Positions 1-6,217 of a DNA stretch of 12,547 nucleotides are shown here, in pieces. This DNA comes from a bacterium (GTDB taxonomy: Bacteria > Patescibacteria > Dojkabacteria > JAKAPS01 > JAJZLI01). The notes under the pieces were generated by a model. The model was not told the DNA's origin and searched no databases. It saw nothing but the letters and a program-made list of their open reading frames with translations. The stretch's first letter is position 1, and each line of letters opens with the position of its first letter. Where the stretch lies: assembly GCA_021805885.1 (NCBI GenBank), contig JAJZDR010000045.1, positions 1 to 12,547 on the forward strand. The letters run 5' to 3'. The translations under genes and the position numbers were made by a program.

Positions 1-2343
1 ATATTGTTTATTCTAGTTTTAGTGCTTGTAGCTTTTGTTATTGTATTTATAACGAGAGAAATAAAGATATCTAATTTTGTAAAGAAAAGTAAGCAATCTG
101 TATCTTACGAGGTTAAACTCCCTATGGATAATGAAATAGAGATTGGTGCTGCAGAGCAAATGTTCTCAAGTTTTTCTGGATTAAGAAAAGGTAGTTTTAT
201 TGATAAATTACTTGGTAAATTTAGTTATATAACATTAGAAATTATTGCAACATCAGAGATTATAAGTTTTTATGTTACATGTAATGAAGAAATAGCTGAT
301 TTTGTAGAAAAGCAAATTCATGCATCATATCCTGTAGCCGAAGTTATAAAAAAAGATAAACCCGATATTTTTAAAGATGATGCTTCAGTTGAATTTGTAC
401 AACTTGGATTTTCTAAAAAATCTTATTTTCCTATAAAAACTTTTGAGGATGACGATAAGGTTGATTCACTCTCTAATATAACAAGTGTAGTAAGTAGGCT
501 ATCTAGTGGTGAGTATGCATCAATGCAACTTATTATGTATCCAGCATCTTCTAAGTGGTCAAAAAAGGCTTCAAGCTATGTTGCACCTAAAAAGGTTAAA
601 AAAGAAGAAGCTCCAAAAGGTACTAGTGGAAATACAAGCTTTGTAAATCAGAAGATAGAAGAGAAGACACAAAAATCAGCCTTTGTATCAACTATTAGAA
701 TAGTTGTAGTTTCAGAGTCAGAAGAGAGATCAACTCTTATATTAAATAATATGGTTAGCTCTTTTTCTCAATTTAATCAATCGCATGCAAATTCATTCAA
801 AAAAATAAAATTAAATTTTATTACAAAGAAAGATTTTATTGTTGGATTTTTATTTAATTTTCCTGCCATATTCTCGGAATTTAGTAATAAGGCAGTCATT
901 CTGAATACTTCAGAACTTGCAAATATATTCCACTTTCCTAATAAAAATGTACAAACTCCACATATAGATTGGCTTATGTCAAAAAGAGCTCCTGTAGGTG
1001 GGAATATACCACTTAAAGGGATGTTTCTAGGTAATGGTGTATACAGAGGTAGTACTAGGCCTGTGTATATAGAAGAGGATGATAGGCGAAGGCATATATA
1101 TATAGTTGGTAGAACTGGTACTGGTAAATCAACTTTACTTGAATCGATGATACTTCAAGATATAAAAGATGGTAAAGGGGTTGCTTTTCTTGACCCTCAC
1201 GGTCAGTCTGCTAGGAATGTTATAGAGAGAATACCTGCTGAAAGAGCAGAAGATGTAATTTATTTTAATGCTGCAGATTTTGAAAGACCTATAGGTTTTA
1301 ATATTATGGAATATTATTCAGAACAGGATAAGCATATGATAGTCAATGCTTTTTATAGACTTCTAGAAAAGTTATTTGATCCTAATAAACAGGGAATTAC
1401 AGGGCCAAGACTTGAGAGAGCTGTCAGAAATTGTATGCTTACTGCCATGTCAAAACCGGGGAATACTCTTATAGAAGTATTTAGATTAGTTTTACTTGAT
1501 AAGAAATTTATTGATGAAATTCTTCCATATGTTCAAGATGATATGGTAAGGAAATATTGGACAGAAGAGATAGCTCAAACTTCTGATTATCATAAATCCG
1601 AGACCTTGGGGTATTTTGCTTCAAAGTTTGATAGGTTTGTTATTAATAAGCTTATGAGAAATATACTTGGTCAGTCTAAGTCATCATTTAACTTAAGAGA
1701 TATTATGGATAAACAGAAAATTCTCATAGTAGATCTTGATAAAGGAAAAATAGGGGAGGAAAACTCACAATTTTTGGGTTTATTATTAGTACCTAAAATA
1801 TTGTCAGCAGTAATGTCCAGGTCTGATATCCCTGAAGAAGAGAGGAAGGATTTTTATATGTATGTAGATGAATTTCAGAATTTTGCAACTGAAGATTTTG
1901 CACAAATTATGTCTGAATCTAGAAAGTACAGACTTGATTTAACTGTAGCAAACCAATATATAGCTCAAATGTCTGAAGAGGTTAAAGAATCTGTATTTGG
2001 AAATGTAGGTACACTTGTAAGCTTTAAGGTTGGGGTATCAGATGCTGAATTTCTAGAAAAAGAATATGAACCTATATTTAATAAAAAAGATCTAATTAAT
2101 CTTGAGAATAGGCATGCTTATGTAAAGATGTTGTCACGAGGAGAGGTGCAATCACCATTTTCCATGGAGACAATACTAAGTTCTATGCCTGCTGACCCAG
2201 AGGTTGCCGAGGCAATAGTAAAACTATCAAGGTTAAAATATGGGAGGGATGCTACAGACGTAGAAAACGAAATAAAGGCTAGAGGTGAGATTGCAGGGAC
2301 TGCAAGCCCAGGTAGGTTTGATGATATAATAAAGCAGAAATAA
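1..2343 (+). CDS. Membrane-anchored VirD4/TraG-like ATPase (conjugation-type coupling protein family), 5' end uncertain
   Basis: This is a large P-loop ATPase of the VirD4/TraG/HerA superfamily, about 780 aa. Counting from a possible TTG start at base 4, an N-terminal hydrophobic helix (about 1-17) is followed by basic residues, so the protein is membrane-tethered with its bulk in the cytoplasm. A poorly recognisable region (about 30-340) precedes the motor. Walker A is GRTGTGKST with Lys375. An IVDLDKG strand lies near Asp577. A Walker B-like MYVDEFQNF carries Asp622 and Glu623, followed by a TVANQY sensor-like segment near 650, as in TraD/TraG proteins. The frame is open to the left edge and the helix is short for a full membrane span, so the true start may lie outside the window. 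Family members pump DNA or protein through type IV systems. No relaxase, VirB4 or pilin gene is visible here, so the substrate is unknown. The family call is firm; the function is inference. Confidence 0.8.
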   Translation: MLFILVLVLVAFVIVFITREIKISNFVKKSKQSVSYEVKLPMDNEIEIGAAEQMFSSFSGLRKGSFIDKLLGKFSYITLEIIATSEIISFYVTCNEEIADFVEKQIHASYPVAEVIKKDKPDIFKDDASVEFVQLGFSKKSYFPIKTFEDDDKVDSLSNITSVVSRLSSGEYASMQLIMYPASSKWSKKASSYVAPKKVKKEEAPKGTSGNTSFVNQKIEEKTQKSAFVSTIRIVVVSESEERSTLILNNMVSSFSQFNQSHANSFKKIKLNFITKKDFIVGFLFNFPAIFSEFSNKAVILNTSELANIFHFPNKNVQTPHIDWLMSKRAPVGGNIPLKGMFLGNGVYRGSTRPVYIEEDDRRRHIYIVGRTGTGKSTLLESMILQDIKDGKGVAFLDPHGQSARNVIERIPAERAEDVIYFNAADFERPIGFNIMEYYSEQDKHMIVNAFYRLLEKLFDPNKQGITGPRLERAVRNCMLTAMSKPGNTLIEVFRLVLLDKKFIDEILPYVQDDMVRKYWTEEIAQTSDYHKSETLGYFASKFDRFVINKLMRNILGQSKSSFNLRDIMDKQKILIVDLDKGKIGEENSQFLGLLLVPKILSAVMSRSDIPEEERKDFYMYVDEFQNFATEDFAQIMSESRKYRLDLTVANQYIAQMSEEVKESVFGNVGTLVSFKVGVSDAEFLEKEYEPIFNKKDLINLENRHAYVKMLSRGEVQSPFSMETILSSMPADPEVAEAIVKLSRLKYGRDATDVENEIKARGEIAGTASPGRFDDIIKQK

Positions 2344-2365
2344 TATAGTAAAATCATATTTTTTC

Positions 2366-2374
2366 TGGTACAAT
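2366..2374 (+). promoter_or_regulatory. Extended -10 promoter for tRNA-Ile
   Basis: TGG followed by TACAAT (2369-2374) matches the extended -10 form TGnTATAAT with one mismatch. No good -35 is visible 17-18 bases upstream. The predicted transcript starts near 2381, directly at the first arm of the palindromic leader before tRNA-Ile. Confidence 0.5.
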
Positions 2375-2382
2375 CGAAAAAT

Positions 2383-2420
2383 CCTAAGGTACCATAAACC
2401 TAGGTACGCGTACCCTAGGG
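2383..2420 (+). repeat. Palindromic GC-rich leader of tRNA-Ile
   Basis: GGTACGCGTACC (2403-2414) is a perfect 12-base palindrome. With one bulged C (2415) it extends outward through CCTA/TAGG to 2399-2419. A third related arm, CCTAAGGTAC (2383-2392), can pair with GTACCCTAGG (2410-2419) in nine of ten positions, with one A-C mismatch. The arms are therefore mutually exclusive RNA partners. The right arm runs into the first bases of the tRNA (2418-2420). The block stands out as GC-rich in an AT-rich background. There is no U-tract after it, so it does not look like a simple terminator. Confidence 0.55.
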
Positions 2421-2490
2421 CACATAGCTCAGTTGGTAGAGCGCCGTTCTTATAAAGCGGTGGTCGATGGTTCGAGTCCATCTGTGCCCA
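2418..2490 (+). tRNA. tRNA-Ile (anticodon UAU)
   Basis: A full cloverleaf of 73 nt. The acceptor GGGCACA/TGTGCCC is perfect, the D stem is GCTC/GAGC, and the T stem GATGG/CCATC encloses TTCGAGT. The anticodon arm is CCGTT/AGCGG around the loop CTTATAA, placing TAT at 2451-2453. The loop is that of an ordinary tRNA-Ile(GAU) except for U at position 34. The discriminator is A and CCA is not encoded. It would read AUA, a codon used very heavily in these genes. Most bacteria instead read AUA with a CAU-anticodon tRNA modified to lysidine by TilS. Confidence 0.93.
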
Positions 2491-2559
2491 TATTTATTCA
2501 TCCTAATTTAATAAAATTGTTATAGTATATATGTATAAGATTAATATATATCTATAACT

Positions 2560-2730
2560 ATGTTAAAATCAAAAAAATCTAAACGTGGATTTGCATCCAT
2601 GGGACTAAAAAAAAGAAAACAAATAGCGAGTTTAGGTGGAAAAATGGCTCATAAATATGGGAAAGCTCATAAATGGAACTCTAAGGAAGCTGCTATGGCA
2701 GGGAGGAAATCTTCTAGGAAGAAGAATTAA
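2560..2730 (+). CDS. KGG-motif mini-protein (GsiB-like stress protein family)
   Basis: This encodes a 56-aa, strongly basic, hydrophilic protein. Residues 10-29 carry GFASM and then KRKQIASLGGKMAH, which matches the KGG repeat of GsiB-type general stress proteins (GFASMDxxKxxEIASxGGxAAH). A second half-repeat, AHKWNSKEAAMAGRK, follows at about 36-50. The protein has no membrane segment or signal peptide. Such proteins are thought to be disordered and hydration- or stress-related, so the biochemical role here is unknown. No Shine-Dalgarno is visible. A TATAAG at 2534-2539 could be a -10 box giving a leader of about 14 nt, but without a good -35. The stop TAA (2728-2730) overlaps the stop of the convergent recombinase gene in a shared TTAA. 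The family match and the continuous frame argue for a real gene. Confidence 0.8.
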   Translation: MLKSKKSKRGFASMGLKKRKQIASLGGKMAHKYGKAHKWNSKEAAMAGRKSSRKKN

Positions 2731-3590
2731 AGAGTAGATAGTGGAGTATATGTTTCCAGTTCTGTTTTAATTTGCCCCATATACTTCTCTGTAGTTGAAA
2801 TTCTCTTGTGTCCTATTATCTGAGATAATATGAATATGTTTGTACCGCGTGCTAAGTGGTGAGCAATAAATGTATTTCTCAAGTCATTTACCTTTGCATT
2901 TTCAATACCAGCTTTTCTAAATACATTATCTATCGATGCTCTAACATTCCTTACTAATAAAGGATTACCATTTTTTGTTATAAATAACTGGTTTGTTTTT
3001 GTATTATTTGGTCTTATATCTAGGTATTGTTTAAATACTGATACTGCCTTTTTGTTTAAAGGGATACTTCTTGATGTATTTGAACCATATTCACTTACTC
3101 TCAATACAGATTTATCACCTTTTGTAAGATCTAAATCTGGAAGTTTGATTCTGCATAGTTCACCTATTCTTATTCCTGTTTGAAGGAGTATTTCAATTAT
3201 AGTGTAAGTTCTTGCATCTACCCTTGCAGCATCTCTTAAAGCTCTGTATTCCATCTCTGTTAATATTCTTGGTTGTACAGATTCTATTTTTGGATGTGAT
3301 ATTGAAGATGCAGGGTTATTAGAGATTATCTTCTCTGATTCTAAATATTTAAAAAAAGTTCTAGTGCTATTTAACTTTCTTGATATTGTTTTTGCTGATA
3401 AATCATTTTTAGCTAAATAGTCAAAATACTCTCTCAAAGATTTTTCTGTAATATTTTCAACCTTACTAATATGTTTTTCACTAAGGTATGCAGACAACTG
3501 TTCAAGGTCTTTTTTATATGCTATTAATGTATGTTCTGACTTACTTGTCTCATGTAGAGCTCTTATAAAAGCAGATATATATTTATCCAT
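2727..3590 (-). CDS. Tyrosine recombinase, XerC/XerD-like, with atypical catalytic residues
   Basis: 287 aa, close to the usual 290-300 of Xer proteins. An N-terminal SAM-like core-binding domain (about 1-90, with TLIAYKKDLEQL) precedes the catalytic domain (about 105-280). Visible active-site residues are Arg141 in TGIRIGEL, Arg238 in NDLRNTF, His261 in IIGHKR and the nucleophile Tyr270 in TTEKYM. Two positions differ from the family: the His of the HxLR box is Asn235, and the beta-hairpin that usually carries GKG-type Lys reads SEYGSNTSR. It may resolve chromosome dimers (dif/XerCD role) or act for a mobile element; no second Xer or dif site is seen here. It is transcribed divergently from the FtsB-like gene. 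The ATG at 3590 lacks a Shine-Dalgarno and lies six bases after a TATAAG on the minus strand. Confidence 0.88.
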   Translation of the reverse strand: MDKYISAFIRALHETSKSEHTLIAYKKDLEQLSAYLSEKHISKVENITEKSLREYFDYLAKNDLSAKTISRKLNSTRTFFKYLESEKIISNNPASSISHPKIESVQPRILTEMEYRALRDAARVDARTYTIIEILLQTGIRIGELCRIKLPDLDLTKGDKSVLRVSEYGSNTSRSIPLNKKAVSVFKQYLDIRPNNTKTNQLFITKNGNPLLVRNVRASIDNVFRKAGIENAKVNDLRNTFIAHHLARGTNIFILSQIIGHKRISTTEKYMGQIKTELETYTPLSTL

Positions 3591-3617
3591 AACTAACTTA
3601 TAATGTATTTATATGTG

Positions 3618-3647
3618 ATTTTAACATCTATAGGCTCTTCTTGTCAA
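3618..3647 (-). promoter_or_regulatory. Promoter for the tyrosine recombinase
   Basis: On the minus strand TTGACA (3647-3642), an 18-base spacer and TGT-TAAAAT (-10 at 3623-3618, with a TGn extension) form a near-consensus sigma70-type promoter with a start near 3611 and a 20-nt leader. A second -10, TATAAG at 3602-3597, ends six bases before the ATG and would give a leaderless mRNA, with only a weak -35 (TTAAAA). Confidence 0.6.
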
Positions 3648-3660
3648 CCAATATATGTAC

Positions 3661-3666
3661 TATAAT
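3661..3666 (+). promoter_or_regulatory. Consensus -10 box for the FtsB-like gene
   Basis: A perfect TATAAT lies seven bases upstream of the ATG at 3674, so transcription is predicted to begin at or one base before the start codon. No strong -35 is present: TTGTCA at 3641-3646 is only 14 bases away and overlaps the -35 of the divergent recombinase promoter. Confidence 0.5.
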
Positions 3667-3673
3667 TATTTAT

Positions 3674-4066
3674 ATGAATAGTGTAGATAAAAATAAGAAT
3701 TCTGTGAGTAAATACTTGATAGCAATGATACTATTGTTCTTCATAGTTTTATTGTCATATAATTTTATAAGGACTTATAATCATTATATTTATGTTAAGA
3801 ATAAAATTAATGTAATATCCAATCTTGTAAATACAAACAAGAAAGAATCTGGTGTGTTGAAAAATAAGTATAAGTATTATACAAGTTCTTATTATATACA
3901 GAAAGTAGCTAGTAACGACTTAAATTTAGTAAAAAATCCTAACACTTCGGAGATAATCCTTCCTAGCTCTGTCACTTCATCATATGTTAGTAATACAGCA
4001 AAAAAGAGAGTTCCTTTAAAAGTTGTAAGGCCCTCTTTATCTTCTTGGATAAGTTTTTTATTGTAA
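3674..4066 (+). CDS. FtsB/DivIC-like septum formation initiator protein
   Basis: A 130-aa bitopic membrane protein. A short basic cytoplasmic N-terminus leads into one transmembrane helix (about 14-32). A lysine- and asparagine-rich, probably coiled-coil stretch (about 38-70) follows, then YYIQKVASNDLNLVKNPNTSEIIL (cited here only as the segment at about 73-96), which follows the family pattern of Ile-Glu-x-hydrophobic-Ala-x-x-x-Leu-x-Leu-Val-Lys-x-x-x-x-Glu found in FtsB and DivIC. The extracytoplasmic tail is Ser- and Lys-rich. In known systems these proteins join FtsL and FtsQ in the divisome. ATG 3674 is preferred over an in-frame TTG at 3641 because the TTG lies upstream of the TATAAT at 3661-3666 and the helix then has a normal N-terminal position. 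Overall similarity is limited, so the call rests on topology and the C-terminal motif. Confidence 0.72.
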   Translation: MNSVDKNKNSVSKYLIAMILLFFIVLLSYNFIRTYNHYIYVKNKINVISNLVNTNKKESGVLKNKYKYYTSSYYIQKVASNDLNLVKNPNTSEIILPSSVTSSYVSNTAKKRVPLKVVRPSLSSWISFLL

Positions 4067-4085
4067 TTTTAATACTCTATTTTGA

Positions 4086-4114
4086 TTGACTATTAAAGGT
4101 TTTTATTGTATTAT
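4086..4114 (+). promoter_or_regulatory. Promoter for the tRNA-fMet/tRNA-Met pair
   Basis: TTGACT (4086-4091), a 17-base spacer and TATTAT (4109-4114) form a strong sigma70-type promoter. The predicted start is near 4121, giving a leader of about 55 nt to tRNA-fMet. Both tRNAs, and possibly ftsH, could be read from it because no terminator is evident between them. Confidence 0.65.
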
Positions 4115-4118
4115 CAAC

Positions 4119-4157
4119 TAGTAACTCGTTACTAATAAATTAGTTATTCGTAATTAA
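4119..4157 (+). repeat. Two tandem 17-base hairpins upstream of tRNA-fMet
   Basis: TAGTAACTCGTTACTAA (4119-4135) and TAGTTATTCGTAATTAA (4141-4157) match at 13 of 17 positions and repeat at a 22-base period. Each folds into a seven-pair hairpin around a TC loop. One of the pairs is swapped (A-T to T-A), and two others change G-C or C-G to wobble pairs, so pairing is kept while the sequence drifts. They could be paired operator palindromes or leader RNA hairpins. The predicted transcript start (about 4121) falls inside the first copy. Confidence 0.6.
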
Positions 4158-4175
4158 GGTTGATCTTTATATTAT

Positions 4176-4247
<72 letters not shown>

Positions 4248-4280
4248 TTTATAACTATGCAAGATACAGGTTTTAAATCT

Positions 4281-4353
4281 GGCGACGTAGCTCAGTCGGT
4301 AGAGCAAAGGACTCATAAGCCTTAGGTCACAGGTTCGATTCCTGTCGTCGCTA
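4281..4353 (+). tRNA. Elongator tRNA-Met (anticodon CAU)
   Basis: A 73-nt cloverleaf that closely resembles bacterial elongator tRNA-Met (GGC-ACGTAGCTCAG 5' half, variable loop AGGTC, T stem ACAGG/CCTGT). The anticodon CAT is at 4314-4316 in the loop CTCATAA. Two pairs are odd: position 1-72 is a G-U wobble, and 31-39 at the base of the anticodon loop is A-G. CCA is not encoded. A CAU anticodon could also mark a lysidine-type tRNA-Ile, but the sequence resembles Met and a UAU-anticodon tRNA-Ile already exists in this window. Confidence 0.9.
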
Positions 4354-4372
4354 TTTATTTATATAAAAATTT

Positions 4373-6217
4373 ATGAGTAATAATCAAACTAAAGGTAATT
4401 CCAAAAAAAATAATCTTATGAAAGGAGGTCCAGGTTTTTGGATATTTTTTGCTTTTATAGTAGTATTTTTTCTTTTATATTTATTTATACCAACTATATC
4501 ACAAGGTAAGACTGTACCGATAGGTACTTTAATAAAAGATATAAAAACTAATAATGTAAAAAGCGTAGTAATCAACCAAGATTATGCTAATGCTGTTTTA
4601 AAAAATAATAAAAATATTACTGCAAATCTAGGGACAACTACTAACCCAGTAAGTATATTTACAAATAATGGAATCAAGCTTGATAAATATCCTCAAATAT
4701 CTATAGCAGCACAGCCTGCTATTAGTACTAGTGATATATTAACAATCATCTTTATACTAGTTATAGTTTTGAGTACTTGGTATATGATAAGACAGTTTAG
4801 ATCTGCAGGATCTGGAGGTATATTCTCAATGGGTGAATCTAAAGCGAAGCTATTTCTTGGAGCTAAAGAATCTATAACTTTTGATGGTGTAGCTGGTATT
4901 GAAGAGGCGAAAGAAGAGGTACATGAAATTGTTGATTTTCTTAAAAACCCTAAAAAATATTTAAATCTAGGGGCAAGAATTCCCAAAGGGGTATTATTTA
5001 TAGGTGCTCCAGGAACGGGGAAGACACTTCTTGCAAGAGCTATTGCTGGGGAAAGTGGAGTGCCATTTTTTTCAACATCAGGTTCAGAATTTGAAGAAAT
5101 GCTCGTAGGAGCTGGAGCATCAAGGGTTAGGGATCTTTTTTCAAAAGCAAGAAAAACATCCCCATCAATAATATTTATTGATGAAATTGATGCTGTAGCA
5201 AGAAGAAGAGGTCTAAATTATACAACAACTCATACAGAGCAAACACTAAATCAGATACTTGTAGAGATGGATGGGTTTGACATTAATACCAACGTTATTG
5301 TTATAGCAGCAACAAATAGACCAGATGTTCTTGATCCTGCAATACTACGTCCTGGTAGGTTTGATAGAACTATTGTAATTGATCTTCCAGATCTTCAAGA
5401 GAGAAAAAAGATACTAGAACTTCATGCTAGGAATAAGCCTATTGCGCCTTCAGTATCTTTTGATAAAATTGCAAAAAGAACTATTGGTTATTCTGGAGCG
5501 GACCTTGAGAATGTATTAAATGAAGCAGCTATAATTACTGCAAAAAAAGGTGGTACATCAATTAATGAAGTAGAAATTGAGGAGGCTGCAACCAAGGTAG
5601 TTATGGGTCCAGAAAAGAAGAAAGTTAGATCAGACAAAGAAAGATCTATAGTAGCCTACCATGAAGCAGGGCATGCTCTCATATCTAAGTTCTTACCAGA
5701 GTCAGACCCAGTTCATAGGATATCTATAATATCTAGAGGAAGATCAGGAGGAGCTACAATGTATCTCCCAACTGAAGATAATAATCTTTACACTAAGACT
5801 AAGATGATAACTATGATTACGCATATGCTTGGAGGCAGAGCTGCAGAAAAGATTCAATTTAATGATATTACAAATGGAGCATCTGATGATATAAAAAAGG
5901 CTTCAGATATGGCAAGAAGAATGATTACAGATTTTGGTATGTCTGATAAGCTAGGTCCTGTACAATATGGTACCACAGAGGATGAATCTTATGCTATACC
6001 TGAGAAAAATTATAGTGAGAGCACTTCTTTAGAAATAGATAAAGAGATATCTTTAATAATAAATGATGCATATAAAAAAGCGTTATCAATACTCAAAGAG
6101 TATAAGGCAATTTTAGATACACTAGCTAGTAAGTTAATAGAGATTGAGGTTATAGAGGGTGATGAATTTAATAAAATTGTAGATACAATGTTGCATGCAG
6201 GAGGGAAAACAGCATAA
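4373..6217 (+). CDS. ftsH: ATP-dependent zinc metalloprotease FtsH
   Basis: 614 aa, of normal length. This is the membrane-bound AAA+ protease that degrades misfolded membrane proteins and short-lived regulators. Transmembrane helices lie at about 21-41 and 121-140 around a small extracytoplasmic domain. In the AAA domain Walker A is GAPGTGKT (Lys217), Walker B is IFIDEID (Asp270, Glu271), and the arginine fingers Arg326/Arg329 lie in RPGRFDR. The peptidase motif HEAGH gives His430, Glu431 and His434, and Asp506 in GASDDIK is the third zinc ligand. The pore loop reads MLVG (Leu244) where E. coli has MFVG. The ATG at 4373, 19 bases after tRNA-Met, has no Shine-Dalgarno; a TATATA/TATAAA stretch at 4360-4367 could be a -10 for a nearly leaderless mRNA, or the gene may be read through from the tRNAs. 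Its 3' end overlaps polA by 23 bases. Confidence 0.97.
   Translation: MSNNQTKGNSKKNNLMKGGPGFWIFFAFIVVFFLLYLFIPTISQGKTVPIGTLIKDIKTNNVKSVVINQDYANAVLKNNKNITANLGTTTNPVSIFTNNGIKLDKYPQISIAAQPAISTSDILTIIFILVIVLSTWYMIRQFRSAGSGGIFSMGESKAKLFLGAKESITFDGVAGIEEAKEEVHEIVDFLKNPKKYLNLGARIPKGVLFIGAPGTGKTLLARAIAGESGVPFFSTSGSEFEEMLVGAGASRVRDLFSKARKTSPSIIFIDEIDAVARRRGLNYTTTHTEQTLNQILVEMDGFDINTNVIVIAATNRPDVLDPAILRPGRFDRTIVIDLPDLQERKKILELHARNKPIAPSVSFDKIAKRTIGYSGADLENVLNEAAIITAKKGGTSINEVEIEEAATKVVMGPEKKKVRSDKERSIVAYHEAGHALISKFLPESDPVHRISIISRGRSGGATMYLPTEDNNLYTKTKMITMITHMLGGRAAEKIQFNDITNGASDDIKKASDMARRMITDFGMSDKLGPVQYGTTEDESYAIPEKNYSESTSLEIDKEISLIINDAYKKALSILKEYKAILDTLASKLIEIEVIEGDEFNKIVDTMLHAGGKTA

Noticed and set aside
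2118..2481. Short minus-strand open frames over the end of the first gene and the tRNA
   Set aside because: They run antisense to a clear ATPase gene and a tRNA and show no recognisable protein features; the same holds for other minus-strand frames inside ftsH, polA and the ligase.
2418..3590. Genomic island integrated at tRNA-Ile by the adjacent recombinase
   Set aside because: No second copy of the tRNA 3' end is seen in the window, the tRNA is intact, and neighbouring genes are housekeeping. An att site outside the window cannot be excluded.
6199..6204. AGGAGG as a Shine-Dalgarno for polA
   Set aside because: It lies just after the only usable polA start (ATG 6195), and no start codon in the polA frame follows at suitable spacing. 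It is better explained as coding sequence of the overlapping ftsH and polA ends.
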